A DNA stretch of 64,000 nucleotides from Mesostigma viride (Eukaryota > Streptophyta > Mesostigmatophyceae > Mesostigmatales > Mesostigmataceae): the NCBI GenBank assembly GCA_009746045.1, contig RPFO01000312.1, positions 3,964,595 through 4,028,594 on the forward strand. Reading direction: 5' to 3'. Positions 11,401 to 26,400 of the stretch are shown in pieces (within the stretch, counting starts at the first letter, position 1; each line of letters opens with the position of its first letter). The notes below the pieces were generated by a model. It was not told the origin of the DNA and did not search any database. It worked only from the letters and a program-made list of their open reading frames with translations. The position numbers and the translations under genes were made by a program.

Positions 11401-14400
11401 CCATCCGTGGTTGTGATATAGTACCATCCGTGGTTGTGATATAGTACCATCCGTGGTTGTGATATAGTACCATCCGTGGTTGTGATATAGTACCATCCGT
11501 GGTTGTGATATAGTACCATCCGTGGTTGTGATATAGTACCATCCGTGGTTGTGATATAGTACCATCCGTGGTTGTGATATAGTACCATCCGTGGTTGTGA
11601 TATAGTACCATCCGTGGTTGTGATATAGTACCATCCGTGGTTGTGATATAGTACCATCCGTGGTTGTGATATAGTACCATCCGTGGTTGTGATATAGTAC
11701 CATCCGTGGTTGTGATATAGTACCATCCGTGGTTGTGATATAGTACCATCCGTGGTTGTGATATAGTACCATCCGTGGTTGTGATATAGTACCATCCGTG
11801 GTTGTGATATAGTACCATCCGTGGTTGTGATATAGTACCATCCGTGGTTGTGATATAGTACCATCCGTGGTTGTGATATAGTACCATCCGTGGTTGTGAT
11901 ATAGTACCATCCGTGGTTGTGATATAGTACCATCCGTGGTTGTGATATAGTACCATCCGTGGTTGTGATATAGTACCATCCGTGGTTGTGATATAGTACC
12001 ATCCGTGGTTGTGATATAGTACCATCCGTGGTTGTGATATAGTACCATCCGTGGTTGTGATATAGTACCATCCGTGGTTGTGATATAGTACCATCCGTGG
12101 TTGTGATATAGTACCATCCGTGGTTGTGATATAGTACCATCCGTGGTTGTGATATAGTACCATCCGTGGTTGTGATATAGTACCATCCGTGGTTGTGATA
12201 TAGTACCATCCGTGGTTGTGATATAGTACCATCCGTGGTTGTGATATAGTACCATCCGTGGTTGTGATATAGTACCATCCGTGGTTGTGATATAGTACCA
12301 TCCGTGGTTGTGATATAGTACCATCCGTGGTTGTGATATAGTACCATCCGTGGTTGTGATATAGTACCATCCGTGGTTGTGATATAGTACCATCCGTGGT
12401 TGTGATATAGTACCATCCGTGGTTGTGATATAGTACCATCCGTGGTTGTGATATAGTACCATCCGTGGTTGTGATATAGTACCATCCGTGGTTGTGATAT
12501 AGTACCATCCGTGGTTGTGATATAGTACCATCCGTGGTTGTGATATAGTACCATCCGTGGTTGTGATATAGTACCATCCGTGGTTGTGATATAGTACCAT
12601 CCGTGGTTGTGATATAGTACCATCCGTGGTTGTGATATAGTACCATCCGTGGTTGTGATATAGTACCATCCGTGGTTGTGATATAGTACCATCCGTGGTT
12701 GTGATATAGTACCATCCGTGGTTGTGATATAGTACCATCCGTGGTTGTGATATAGTACCATCCGTGGTTGTGATATAGTACCATCCGTGGTTGTGATATA
12801 GTACCATCCGTGGTTGTGATATAGTACCATCCGTGGTTGTGATATAGTACCATCCGTGGTTGTGATATAGTACCATCCGTGGTTGTGATATAGTACCATC
12901 CGTGGTTGTGATATAGTACCATCCGTGGTTGTGATATAGTACCATCCGTGGTTGTGATATAGTACCATCCGTGGTTGTGATATAGTACCATCCGTGGTTG
13001 TGATATAGTACCATCCGTGGTTGTGATATAGTACCATCCGTGGTTGTGATATAGTACCATCCGTGGTTGTGATATAGTACCATCCGTGGTTGTGATATAG
13101 TACCATCCGTGGTTGTGATATAGTACCATCCGTGGTTGTGATATAGTACCATCCGTGGTTGTGATATAGTACCATCCGTGGTTGTGATATAGTACCATCC
13201 GTGGTTGTGATATAGTACCATCCGTGGTTGTGATATAGTACCATCCGTGGTTGTGATATAGTACCATCCGTGGTTGTGATATAGTACCATCCGTGGTTGT
13301 GATATAGTACCATCCGTGGTTGTGATATAGTACCATCCGTGGTTGTGATATAGTACCATCCGTGGTTGTGATATAGTACCATCCGTGGTTGTGATATAGT
13401 ACCATCCGTGGTTGTGATATAGTACCATCCGTGGTTGTGATATAGTACCATCCGTGGTTGTGATATAGTACCATCCGTGGTTGTGATATAGTACCATCCG
13501 TGGTTGTGATATAGTACCATCCGTGGTTGTGATATAGTACCATCCGTGGTTGTGATATAGTACCATCCGTGGTTGTGATATAGTACCATCCGTGGTTGTG
13601 ATATAGTACCATCCGTGGTTGTGATATAGTACCATCCGTGGTTGTGATATAGTACCATCCGTGGTTGTGATATAGTACCATCCGTGGTTGTGATATAGTA
13701 CCATCCGTGGTTGTGATATAGTACCATCCGTGGTTGTGATATAGTACCATCCGTGGTTGTGATATAGTACCATCCGTGGTTGTGATATAGTACCATCCGT
13801 GGTTGTGATATAGTACCATCCGTGGTTGTGATATAGTACCATCCGTGGTTGTGATATAGTACCATCCGTGGTTGTGATATAGTACCATCCGTGGTTGTGA
13901 TATAGTACCATCCGTGGTTGTGATATAGTACCATCCGTGGTTGTGATATAGTACCATCCGTGGTTGTGATATAGTACCATCCGTGGTTGTGATATAGTAC
14001 CATCCGTGGTTGTGATATAGTACCATCCGTGGTTGTGATATAGTACCATCCGTGGTTGTGATATAGTACCATCCGTGGTTGTGATATAGTACCATCCGTG
14101 GTTGTGATATAGTACCATCCGTGGTTGTGATATAGTACCATCCGTGGTTGTGATATAGTACCATCCGTGGTTGTGATATAGTACCATCCGTGGTTGTGAT
14201 ATAGTACCATCCGTGGTTGTGATATAGTACCATCCGTGGTTGTGATATAGTACCATCCGTGGTTGTGATATAGTACCATCCGTGGTTGTGATATAGTACC
14301 ATCCGTGGTTGTGATATAGTACCATCCGTGGTTGTGATATAGTACCATCCGTGGTTGTGATATAGTACCATCCGTGGTTGTGATATAGTACCATCCGTGG

Positions 14401-17400
14401 TTGTGATATAGTACCATCCGTGGTTGTGATATAGTACCATCCGTGGTTGTGATATAGTACCATCCGTGGTTGTGATATAGTACCATCCGTGGTTGTGATA
14501 TAGTACCATCCGTGGTTGTGATATAGTACCATCCGTGGTTGTGATATAGTACCATCCGTGGTTGTGATATAGTACCATCCGTGGTTGTGATATAGTACCA
14601 TCCGTGGTTGTGATATAGTACCATCCGTGGTTGTGATATAGTACCATCCGTGGTTGTGATATAGTACCATCCGTGGTTGTGATATAGTACCATCCGTGGT
14701 TGTGATATAGTACCATCCGTGGTTGTGATATAGTACCATCCGTGGTTGTGATATAGTACCATCCGTGGTTGTGATATAGTACCATCCGTGGTTGTGATAT
14801 AGTACCATCCGTGGTTGTGATATAGTACCATCCGTGGTTGTGATATAGTACCATCCGTGGTTGTGATATAGTACCATCCGTGGTTGTGATATAGTACCAT
14901 CCGTGGTTGTGATATAGTACCATCCGTGGTTGTGATATAGTACCATCCGTGGTTGTGATATAGTACCATCCGTGGTTGTGATATAGTACCATCCGTGGTT
15001 GTGATATAGTACCATCCGTGGTTGTGATATAGTACCATCCGTGGTTGTGATATAGTACCATCCGTGGTTGTGATATAGTACCATCCGTGGTTGTGATATA
15101 GTACCATCCGTGGTTGTGATATAGTACCATCCGTGGTTGTGATATAGTACCATCCGTGGTTGTGATATAGTACCATCCGTGGTTGTGATATAGTACCATC
15201 CGTGGTTGTGATATAGTACCATCCGTGGTTGTGATATAGTACCATCCGTGGTTGTGATATAGTACCATCCGTGGTTGTGATATAGTACCATCCGTGGTTG
15301 TGATATAGTACCATCCGTGGTTGTGATATAGTACCATCCGTGGTTGTGATATAGTACCATCCGTGGTTGTGATATAGTACCATCCGTGGTTGTGATATAG
15401 TACCATCCGTGGTTGTGATATAGTACCATCCGTGGTTGTGATATAGTACCATCCGTGGTTGTGATATAGTACCATCCGTGGTTGTGATATAGTACCATCC
15501 GTGGTTGTGATATAGTACCATCCGTGGTTGTGATATAGTACCATCCGTGGTTGTGATATAGTACCATCCGTGGTTGTGATATAGTACCATCCGTGGTTGT
15601 GATATAGTACCATCCGTGGTTGTGATATAGTACCATCCGTGGTTGTGATATAGTACCATCCGTGGTTGTGATATAGTACCATCCGTGGTTGTGATATAGT
15701 ACCATCCGTGGTTGTGATATAGTACCATCCGTGGTTGTGATATAGTACCATCCGTGGTTGTGATATAGTACCATCCGTGGTTGTGATATAGTACCATCCG
15801 TGGTTGTGATATAGTACCATCCGTGGTTGTGATATAGTACCATCCGTGGTTGTGATATAGTACCATCCGTGGTTGTGATATAGTACCATCCGTGGTTGTG
15901 ATATAGTACCATCCGTGGTTGTGATATAGTACCATCCGTGGTTGTGATATAGTACCATCCGTGGTTGTGATATAGTACCATCCGTGGTTGTGATATAGTA
16001 CCATCCGTGGTTGTGATATAGTACCATCCGTGGTTGTGATATAGTACCATCCGTGGTTGTGATATAGTACCATCCGTGGTTGTGATATAGTACCATCCGT
16101 GGTTGTGATATAGTACCATCCGTGGTTGTGATATAGTACCATCCGTGGTTGTGATATAGTACCATCCGTGGTTGTGATATAGTACCATCCGTGGTTGTGA
16201 TATAGTACCATCCGTGGTTGTGATATAGTACCATCCGTGGTTGTGATATAGTACCATCCGTGGTTGTGATATAGTACCATCCGTGGTTGTGATATAGTAC
16301 CATCCGTGGTTGTGATATAGTACCATCCGTGGTTGTGATATAGTACCATCCGTGGTTGTGATATAGTACCATCCGTGGTTGTGATATAGTACCATCCGTG
16401 GTTGTGATATAGTACCATCCGTGGTTGTGATATAGTACCATCCGTGGTTGTGATATAGTACCATCCGTGGTTGTGATATAGTACCATCCGTGGTTGTGAT
16501 ATAGTACCATCCGTGGTTGTGATATAGTACCATCCGTGGTTGTGATATAGTACCATCCGTGGTTGTGATATAGTACCATCCGTGGTTGTGATATAGTACC
16601 ATCCGTGGTTGTGATATAGTACCATCCGTGGTTGTGATATAGTACCATCCGTGGTTGTGATATAGTACCATCCGTGGTTGTGATATAGTACCATCCGTGG
16701 TTGTGATATAGTACCATCCGTGGTTGTGATATAGTACCATCCGTGGTTGTGATATAGTACCATCCGTGGTTGTGATATAGTACCATCCGTGGTTGTGATA
16801 TAGTACCATCCGTGGTTGTGATATAGTACCATCCGTGGTTGTGATATAGTACCATCCGTGGTTGTGATATAGTACCATCCGTGGTTGTGATATAGTACCA
16901 TCCGTGGTTGTGATATAGTACCATCCGTGGTTGTGATATAGTACCATCCGTGGTTGTGATATAGTACCATCCGTGGTTGTGATATAGTACCATCCGTGGT
17001 TGTGATATAGTACCATCCGTGGTTGTGATATAGTACCATCCGTGGTTGTGATATAGTACCATCCGTGGTTGTGATATAGTACCATCCGTGGTTGTGATAT
17101 AGTACCATCCGTGGTTGTGATATAGTACCATCCGTGGTTGTGATATAGTACCATCCGTGGTTGTGATATAGTACCATCCGTGGTTGTGATATAGTACCAT
17201 CCGTGGTTGTGATATAGTACCATCCGTGGTTGTGATATAGTACCATCCGTGGTTGTGATATAGTACCATCCGTGGTTGTGATATAGTACCATCCGTGGTT
17301 GTGATATAGTACCATCCGTGGTTGTGATATAGTACCATCCGTGGTTGTGATATAGTACCATCCGTGGTTGTGATATAGTACCATCCGTGGTTGTGATATA

Positions 17401-20400
17401 GTACCATCCGTGGTTGTGATATAGTACCATCCGTGGTTGTGATATAGTACCATCCGTGGTTGTGATATAGTACCATCCGTGGTTGTGATATAGTACCATC
17501 CGTGGTTGTGATATAGTACCATCCGTGGTTGTGATATAGTACCATCCGTGGTTGTGATATAGTACCATCCGTGGTTGTGATATAGTACCATCCGTGGTTG
17601 TGATATAGTACCATCCGTGGTTGTGATATAGTACCATCCGTGGTTGTGATATAGTACCATCCGTGGTTGTGATATAGTACCATCCGTGGTTGTGATATAG
17701 TACCATCCGTGGTTGTGATATAGTACCATCCGTGGTTGTGATATAGTACCATCCGTGGTTGTGATATAGTACCATCCGTGGTTGTGATATAGTACCATCC
17801 GTGGTTGTGATATAGTACCATCCGTGGTTGTGATATAGTACCATCCGTGGTTGTGATATAGTACCATCCGTGGTTGTGATATAGTACCATCCGTGGTTGT
17901 GATATAGTACCATCCGTGGTTGTGATATAGTACCATCCGTGGTTGTGATATAGTACCATCCGTGGTTGTGATATAGTACCATCCGTGGTTGTGATATAGT
18001 ACCATCCGTGGTTGTGATATAGTACCATCCGTGGTTGTGATATAGTACCATCCGTGGTTGTGATATAGTACCATCCGTGGTTGTGATATAGTACCATCCG
18101 TGGTTGTGATATAGTACCATCCGTGGTTGTGATATAGTACCATCCGTGGTTGTGATATAGTACCATCCGTGGTTGTGATATAGTACCATCCGTGGTTGTG
18201 ATATAGTACCATCCGTGGTTGTGATATAGTACCATCCGTGGTTGTGATATAGTACCATCCGTGGTTGTGATATAGTACCATCCGTGGTTGTGATATAGTA
18301 CCATCCGTGGTTGTGATATAGTACCATCCGTGGTTGTGATATAGTACCATCCGTGGTTGTGATATAGTACCATCCGTGGTTGTGATATAGTACCATCCGT
18401 GGTTGTGATATAGTACCATCCGTGGTTGTGATATAGTACCATCCGTGGTTGTGATATAGTACCATCCGTGGTTGTGATATAGTACCATCCGTGGTTGTGA
18501 TATAGTACCATCCGTGGTTGTGATATAGTACCATCCGTGGTTGTGATATAGTACCATCCGTGGTTGTGATATAGTACCATCCGTGGTTGTGATATAGTAC
18601 CATCCGTGGTTGTGATATAGTACCATCCGTGGTTGTGATATAGTACCATCCGTGGTTGTGATATAGTACCATCCGTGGTTGTGATATAGTACCATCCGTG
18701 GTTGTGATATAGTACCATCCGTGGTTGTGATATAGTACCATCCGTGGTTGTGATATAGTACCATCCGTGGTTGTGATATAGTACCATCCGTGGTTGTGAT
18801 ATAGTACCATCCGTGGTTGTGATATAGTACCATCCGTGGTTGTGATATAGTACCATCCGTGGTTGTGATATAGTACCATCCGTGGTTGTGATATAGTACC
18901 ATCCGTGGTTGTGATATAGTACCATCCGTGGTTGTGATATAGTACCATCCGTGGTTGTGATATAGTACCATCCGTGGTTGTGATATAGTACCATCCGTGG
19001 TTGTGATATAGTACCATCCGTGGTTGTGATATAGTACCATCCGTGGTTGTGATATAGTACCATCCGTGGTTGTGATATAGTACCATCCGTGGTTGTGATA
19101 TAGTACCATCCGTGGTTGTGATATAGTACCATCCGTGGTTGTGATATAGTACCATCCGTGGTTGTGATATAGTACCATCCGTGGTTGTGATATAGTACCA
19201 TCCGTGGTTGTGATATAGTACCATCCGTGGTTGTGATATAGTACCATCCGTGGTTGTGATATAGTACCATCCGTGGTTGTGATATAGTACCATCCGTGGT
19301 TGTGATATAGTACCATCCGTGGTTGTGATATAGTACCATCCGTGGTTGTGATATAGTACCATCCGTGGTTGTGATATAGTACCATCCGTGGTTGTGATAT
19401 AGTACCATCCGTGGTTGTGATATAGTACCATCCGTGGTTGTGATATAGTACCATCCGTGGTTGTGATATAGTACCATCCGTGGTTGTGATATAGTACCAT
19501 CCGTGGTTGTGATATAGTACCATCCGTGGTTGTGATATAGTACCATCCGTGGTTGTGATATAGTACCATCCGTGGTTGTGATATAGTACCATCCGTGGTT
19601 GTGATATAGTACCATCCGTGGTTGTGATATAGTACCATCCGTGGTTGTGATATAGTACCATCCGTGGTTGTGATATAGTACCATCCGTGGTTGTGATATA
19701 GTACCATCCGTGGTTGTGATATAGTACCATCCGTGGTTGTGATATAGTACCATCCGTGGTTGTGATATAGTACCATCCGTGGTTGTGATATAGTACCATC
19801 CGTGGTTGTGATATAGTACCATCCGTGGTTGTGATATAGTACCATCCGTGGTTGTGATATAGTACCATCCGTGGTTGTGATATAGTACCATCCGTGGTTG
19901 TGATATAGTACCATCCGTGGTTGTGATATAGTACCATCCGTGGTTGTGATATAGTACCATCCGTGGTTGTGATATAGTACCATCCGTGGTTGTGATATAG
20001 TACCATCCGTGGTTGTGATATAGTACCATCCGTGGTTGTGATATAGTACCATCCGTGGTTGTGATATAGTACCATCCGTGGTTGTGATATAGTACCATCC
20101 GTGGTTGTGATATAGTACCATCCGTGGTTGTGATATAGTACCATCCGTGGTTGTGATATAGTACCATCCGTGGTTGTGATATAGTACCATCCGTGGTTGT
20201 GATATAGTACCATCCGTGGTTGTGATATAGTACCATCCGTGGTTGTGATATAGTACCATCCGTGGTTGTGATATAGTACCATCCGTGGTTGTGATATAGT
20301 ACCATCCGTGGTTGTGATATAGTACCATCCGTGGTTGTGATATAGTACCATCCGTGGTTGTGATATAGTACCATCCGTGGTTGTGATATAGTACCATCCG

Positions 20401-23400
20401 TGGTTGTGATATAGTACCATCCGTGGTTGTGATATAGTACCATCCGTGGTTGTGATATAGTACCATCCGTGGTTGTGATATAGTACCATCCGTGGTTGTG
20501 ATATAGTACCATCCGTGGTTGTGATATAGTACCATCCGTGGTTGTGATATAGTACCATCCGTGGTTGTGATATAGTACCATCCGTGGTTGTGATATAGTA
20601 CCATCCGTGGTTGTGATATAGTACCATCCGTGGTTGTGATATAGTACCATCCGTGGTTGTGATATAGTACCATCCGTGGTTGTGATATAGTACCATCCGT
20701 GGTTGTGATATAGTACCATCCGTGGTTGTGATATAGTACCATCCGTGGTTGTGATATAGTACCATCCGTGGTTGTGATATAGTACCATCCGTGGTTGTGA
20801 TATAGTACCATCCGTGGTTGTGATATAGTACCATCCGTGGTTGTGATATAGTACCATCCGTGGTTGTGATATAGTACCATCCGTGGTTGTGATATAGTAC
20901 CATCCGTGGTTGTGATATAGTACCATCCGTGGTTGTGATATAGTACCATCCGTGGTTGTGATATAGTACCATCCGTGGTTGTGATATAGTACCATCCGTG
21001 GTTGTGATATAGTACCATCCGTGGTTGTGATATAGTACCATCCGTGGTTGTGATATAGTACCATCCGTGGTTGTGATATAGTACCATCCGTGGTTGTGAT
21101 ATAGTACCATCCGTGGTTGTGATATAGTACCATCCGTGGTTGTGATATAGTACCATCCGTGGTTGTGATATAGTACCATCCGTGGTTGTGATATAGTACC
21201 ATCCGTGGTTGTGATATAGTACCATCCGTGGTTGTGATATAGTACCATCCGTGGTTGTGATATAGTACCATCCGTGGTTGTGATATAGTACCATCCGTGG
21301 TTGTGATATAGTACCATCCGTGGTTGTGATATAGTACCATCCGTGGTTGTGATATAGTACCATCCGTGGTTGTGATATAGTACCATCCGTGGTTGTGATA
21401 TAGTACCATCCGTGGTTGTGATATAGTACCATCCGTGGTTGTGATATAGTACCATCCGTGGTTGTGATATAGTACCATCCGTGGTTGTGATATAGTACCA
21501 TCCGTGGTTGTGATATAGTACCATCCGTGGTTGTGATATAGTACCATCCGTGGTTGTGATATAGTACCATCCGTGGTTGTGATATAGTACCATCCGTGGT
21601 TGTGATATAGTACCATCCGTGGTTGTGATATAGTACCATCCGTGGTTGTGATATAGTACCATCCGTGGTTGTGATATAGTACCATCCGTGGTTGTGATAT
21701 AGTACCATCCGTGGTTGTGATATAGTACCATCCGTGGTTGTGATATAGTACCATCCGTGGTTGTGATATAGTACCATCCGTGGTTGTGATATAGTACCAT
21801 CCGTGGTTGTGATATAGTACCATCCGTGGTTGTGATATAGTACCATCCGTGGTTGTGATATAGTACCATCCGTGGTTGTGATATAGTACCATCCGTGGTT
21901 GTGATATAGTACCATCCGTGGTTGTGATATAGTACCATCCGTGGTTGTGATATAGTACCATCCGTGGTTGTGATATAGTACCATCCGTGGTTGTGATATA
22001 GTACCATCCGTGGTTGTGATATAGTACCATCCGTGGTTGTGATATAGTACCATCCGTGGTTGTGATATAGTACCATCCGTGGTTGTGATATAGTACCATC
22101 CGTGGTTGTGATATAGTACCATCCGTGGTTGTGATATAGTACCATCCGTGGTTGTGATATAGTACCATCCGTGGTTGTGATATAGTACCATCCGTGGTTG
22201 TGATATAGTACCATCCGTGGTTGTGATATAGTACCATCCGTGGTTGTGATATAGTACCATCCGTGGTTGTGATATAGTACCATCCGTGGTTGTGATATAG
22301 TACCATCCGTGGTTGTGATATAGTACCATCCGTGGTTGTGATATAGTACCATCCGTGGTTGTGATATAGTACCATCCGTGGTTGTGATATAGTACCATCC
22401 GTGGTTGTGATATAGTACCATCCGTGGTTGTGATATAGTACCATCCGTGGTTGTGATATAGTACCATCCGTGGTTGTGATATAGTACCATCCGTGGTTGT
22501 GATATAGTACCATCCGTGGTTGTGATATAGTACCATCCGTGGTTGTGATATAGTACCATCCGTGGTTGTGATATAGTACCATCCGTGGTTGTGATATAGT
22601 ACCATCCGTGGTTGTGATATAGTACCATCCGTGGTTGTGATATAGTACCATCCGTGGTTGTGATATAGTACCATCCGTGGTTGTGATATAGTACCATCCG
22701 TGGTTGTGATATAGTACCATCCGTGGTTGTGATATAGTACCATCCGTGGTTGTGATATAGTACCATCCGTGGTTGTGATATAGTACCATCCGTGGTTGTG
22801 ATATAGTACCATCCGTGGTTGTGATATAGTACCATCCGTGGTTGTGATATAGTACCATCCGTGGTTGTGATATAGTACCATCCGTGGTTGTGATATAGTA
22901 CCATCCGTGGTTGTGATATAGTACCATCCGTGGTTGTGATATAGTACCATCCGTGGTTGTGATATAGTACCATCCGTGGTTGTGATATAGTACCATCCGT
23001 GGTTGTGATATAGTACCATCCGTGGTTGTGATATAGTACCATCCGTGGTTGTGATATAGTACCATCCGTGGTTGTGATATAGTACCATCCGTGGTTGTGA
23101 TATAGTACCATCCGTGGTTGTGATATAGTACCATCCGTGGTTGTGATATAGTACCATCCGTGGTTGTGATATAGCACCATCCGTGGTTGTGATATAGAAC
23201 CATCCGTGGTTGTGATATAGTACCATCCGTGGTTGTGATATAATACCATCCATGGTTGTGATATAGTACCATCCGTGGTTGTGATATAGTACCATCCGTG
23301 GTTGTGATATAATACCATCCGTGGTTGTGATATAGTACCATCCATGGTTGTGATATAGTACCATCCGTGGTTGTGAGCGCTCTTCTCGTGTGACATCCTT

Positions 23401-26400
23401 TTGAACGATGGTCCACCACCGCGCCCTGCCATCCCACTGCGCTCCATGGCCCCATCCTTTGCTTCGCCTGCCTGCGGGATATCTTGTCTTCAAGGCAGCT
23501 CATCATTGTGTTGCTGCGCCTGCTGGGAACTGCCTGACCCTCGAGAGCAGCCCTCGAGTGAGAACTAGATCCACCGACTCAACCCCTGACCCCGCACGCA
23601 TGTGGTATTTCAACCATGCCATGGACGCCGCAATCCAGTACTGGAATATTTCCATCCGCTATAATTTCCATCCACAATCCAGTACTGGTTACAAAGTGAT
23701 ATTATCCGCAGGTCCCAGCGGCGCCGCATCGTCTATTGGTGCTCGAGGCTCACCATTCCCTGCAACGGTTGTAATGATGCCATGCCACTGTTTTAACGAT
23801 GCCATGAACGCACAACACCTTCCGAAGATTCCAGCGACGCCGCGTCATCTATGAGATGCTCGAGTCCAGGGCCCTGGGGCGTCTGGTGCGCGTCAACCTG
23901 ACGTCCCTGGAGACCCACACGCTGGCGGCCGGCCTTCCCTTCCCCAATGGCGTGACCGTGTCCACCGACGGCACCCGCGTGTTCTTCGCATCCACCACGC
24001 GAGCATGCATATACCAGTACCACCTGGAGGGGCCGCGGTCAGGGACCGTCTCCACGCTCGTGGACGACCTGCCAGGGACCATGGGTGCGTGATGCTTTTG
24101 GCGATTGAATCTGGGTTGAATCCAGCTTGGTTGATTGGCCAGGAGGCGGCTGCCTGGGTCATCGCGTGAGACTAAGCCAGCACCCCCCCGCCCCCCGTTG
24201 GGAAGCCTTGTCATGCGTAGCTCTTCCTTGAGCCGAGGGTTGAGGGGAGTAGAAGAGTTGCGGGGACAGAGCCAGCGAGGACAGCGGCTGAGAGATGAAT
24301 CCTTGGAGGAACCAAGGTGAGATGAACCAAGGGGAGAGGAAGCAAGGGGAGAGGAAGCAAGGGGAGAGGAAGCAAGGGGAGAGGAAGCAAGGGGAGAGGA
24401 AGCAAGGGGAGAGGAAGCAAGGGGAGAGGAAGCAAGGGGAGAGGAAGCAAGGGGAGAGGAAGCAAGGGGAGAGGAAGCAAGGGGAGAGGAAGCAAGGGGA
24501 GAGGAAGCAAGGGGAGAGGAAGCAAGGGGAGAGGAAGCAAGGGGAGAGGAAGCAAGGGGAGAGGGACCAAGGGGAGAGGAAGCAAGGGGAGAGGAAGCAA
24601 GGGGAGAGGAAGCAAGGGGAGAGGAAGCAAGGGGAGAGGAAGAAAGGGGAGAGGAAGCAAGGGGAGAGGAGCCAAGGGGAGAGGACAGCTGTTAGGGGCA
24701 CCAGAGTTGAGGCGACAACGGGGTGAGGCCAGAAAGGGGCTTGGGAGGAGGGAGGAGGGAGGAGGAGAGGAGGAGGAGAGGGAGGAGGGAGGAGGAGGGA
24801 GGAGGGGAGGAGGAGGGGAGGAGGGAGGAGGGAGGAGGGAGGAGGAGGAGGGAGGAGGGAGGAGGGAGGAGGGAGGAGGGAGGAGGGAGGAGGGAGGAGG
24901 GAGGAGGGAGGAGGCAGGAGGGAGGAGGGGGAGGGAGGGAGGGAGGGAGGGAGGGAGGGAGGGAGGGAGGGAGGAGGGAGGAGGGAGGGAGGGAGGGAGG
25001 GAGGGAGGGAGGGAGGGAGGAGGGAGGGAGGGAGAGGGAGGGAGGGAGGGAGGGAGGGAGGGAGGGAGGGAGGGAGGAGGGAGGAGGGAGGGAGGAGGGA
25101 GGGAGGGAGGGAGGGAGGGAGGAGGGAGGGAGGGAGGAGGGAGGGAGGGAGGGAGGGAGGGAGGGAGGGAGGGAGGGAGGGAGGGAGGGAGGGAGGGAGG
25201 GAGGGTGGTGGTGGTGGTGGGGGGTGTTCTAATGTGTCGCTGTGTGCAAGCACCACTGGCAAGCACCGCTGCTTGCAGCAGGGACCATGCAATGCAGAAG
25301 GCTTGCACTCGGTAGCGCGCAGTGCAGGACCTTTGCATGCCTCCACATCTAAAGCATCTATTTGGTGTGCGGAGGTGCTCCTCAGTCCTTGCTACCCCTA
25401 ACCCCTTGCAATATGGGGGAGCGGTGGCAGCTGTTCGTCGTGTTGCTAGAGGGTTATCTCCGCCAAACCTGCTGGCTACCATTCTGGGGACCAACATGTG
25501 TTATTGCCGGCAGATGCACGGATTCAGAAGGTGTTCAGAATGCAGGCGCCAGCAGTTCCCTGGGATGCCCTCAAACCCCACTCTCATTCCTGGTAGTGGC
25601 AGACATAGGAAGGAAGTACATTCTGGTCTGGTCTGGTCATCCCTTTAACCCTCAGCGCGACCTGCCCTCTTGTGTACCTGTCTCTTTTTTTCCCTTACTT
25701 CAGACAACATCCGCCGCAACCCGGGGGGCAACATCTGGGTGGCCCTGGGCAGCAAGCGCGCAAAGCCCTTTGCGTTCACACAGTTCACCGCCGGGCGCCC
25801 CTGGATCCGTCTGCTGGTGTCCCGCATCATGAAGCCCTCGTGGGTGCTGGCCCTCATCCCGTCCTATGGCATGATCCTGGAGGTCGATGACGAGGGCAAG
25901 ATCCTTCGCAACCTGCAGGTATGCGCGTCGCCTCTCGATCATTAACAGGTGGCATATCTGGTACTGGTTTTGATATTGAAACTTGTGCGTTGTAGTCGAG
26001 CCTAACCGGGGCAACCCATTTATTCTAGGTAAGAGGGATATCTAGGTAAGATATTGGAACATGGATAGGCTCGACCCTTGTAAATTATCACGTGAATATG
26101 TCGTGTTTTGGTCCTGTTTTTCATGGGGGAATGATCAGAGGATGTACTTGCCCGCAACTTTGGTGAGCCGTGCAATGCAGTATAGTTGGTTTCTTCTGAC
26201 CAATCACCAGTCAATATCTGCTGTAAATTTGAAGAAACAAGCATGCTGTCCTAATGGCTGGCAGAAGGGAAAAGCCAAGTTGTCAATCGCCTTCTTGAAG
26301 CGTGTTACTACACACATGTTGTATGCCAGGGATTCTCTAGTTCTACAACACATGCAAGTAGCCTCCACTGCATCTCAGGCGATGCAAAGAAGCTACCTTT

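Noticed and set aside
7121-23376. CRISPR array
   Set aside because: Units are adjacent with no spacers, 23 bp long, and the setting is a spliced eukaryotic gene.
6894-23506. Three minus-strand ORFs of about 5,450-5,520 codons, each a 23-residue repeat protein
   Set aside because: They exist only because the 23-bp unit has no stop on that strand and 23 is not a multiple of 3, so all three frames stay open and spell the same 23-residue repeat. They lie antisense to an intron.
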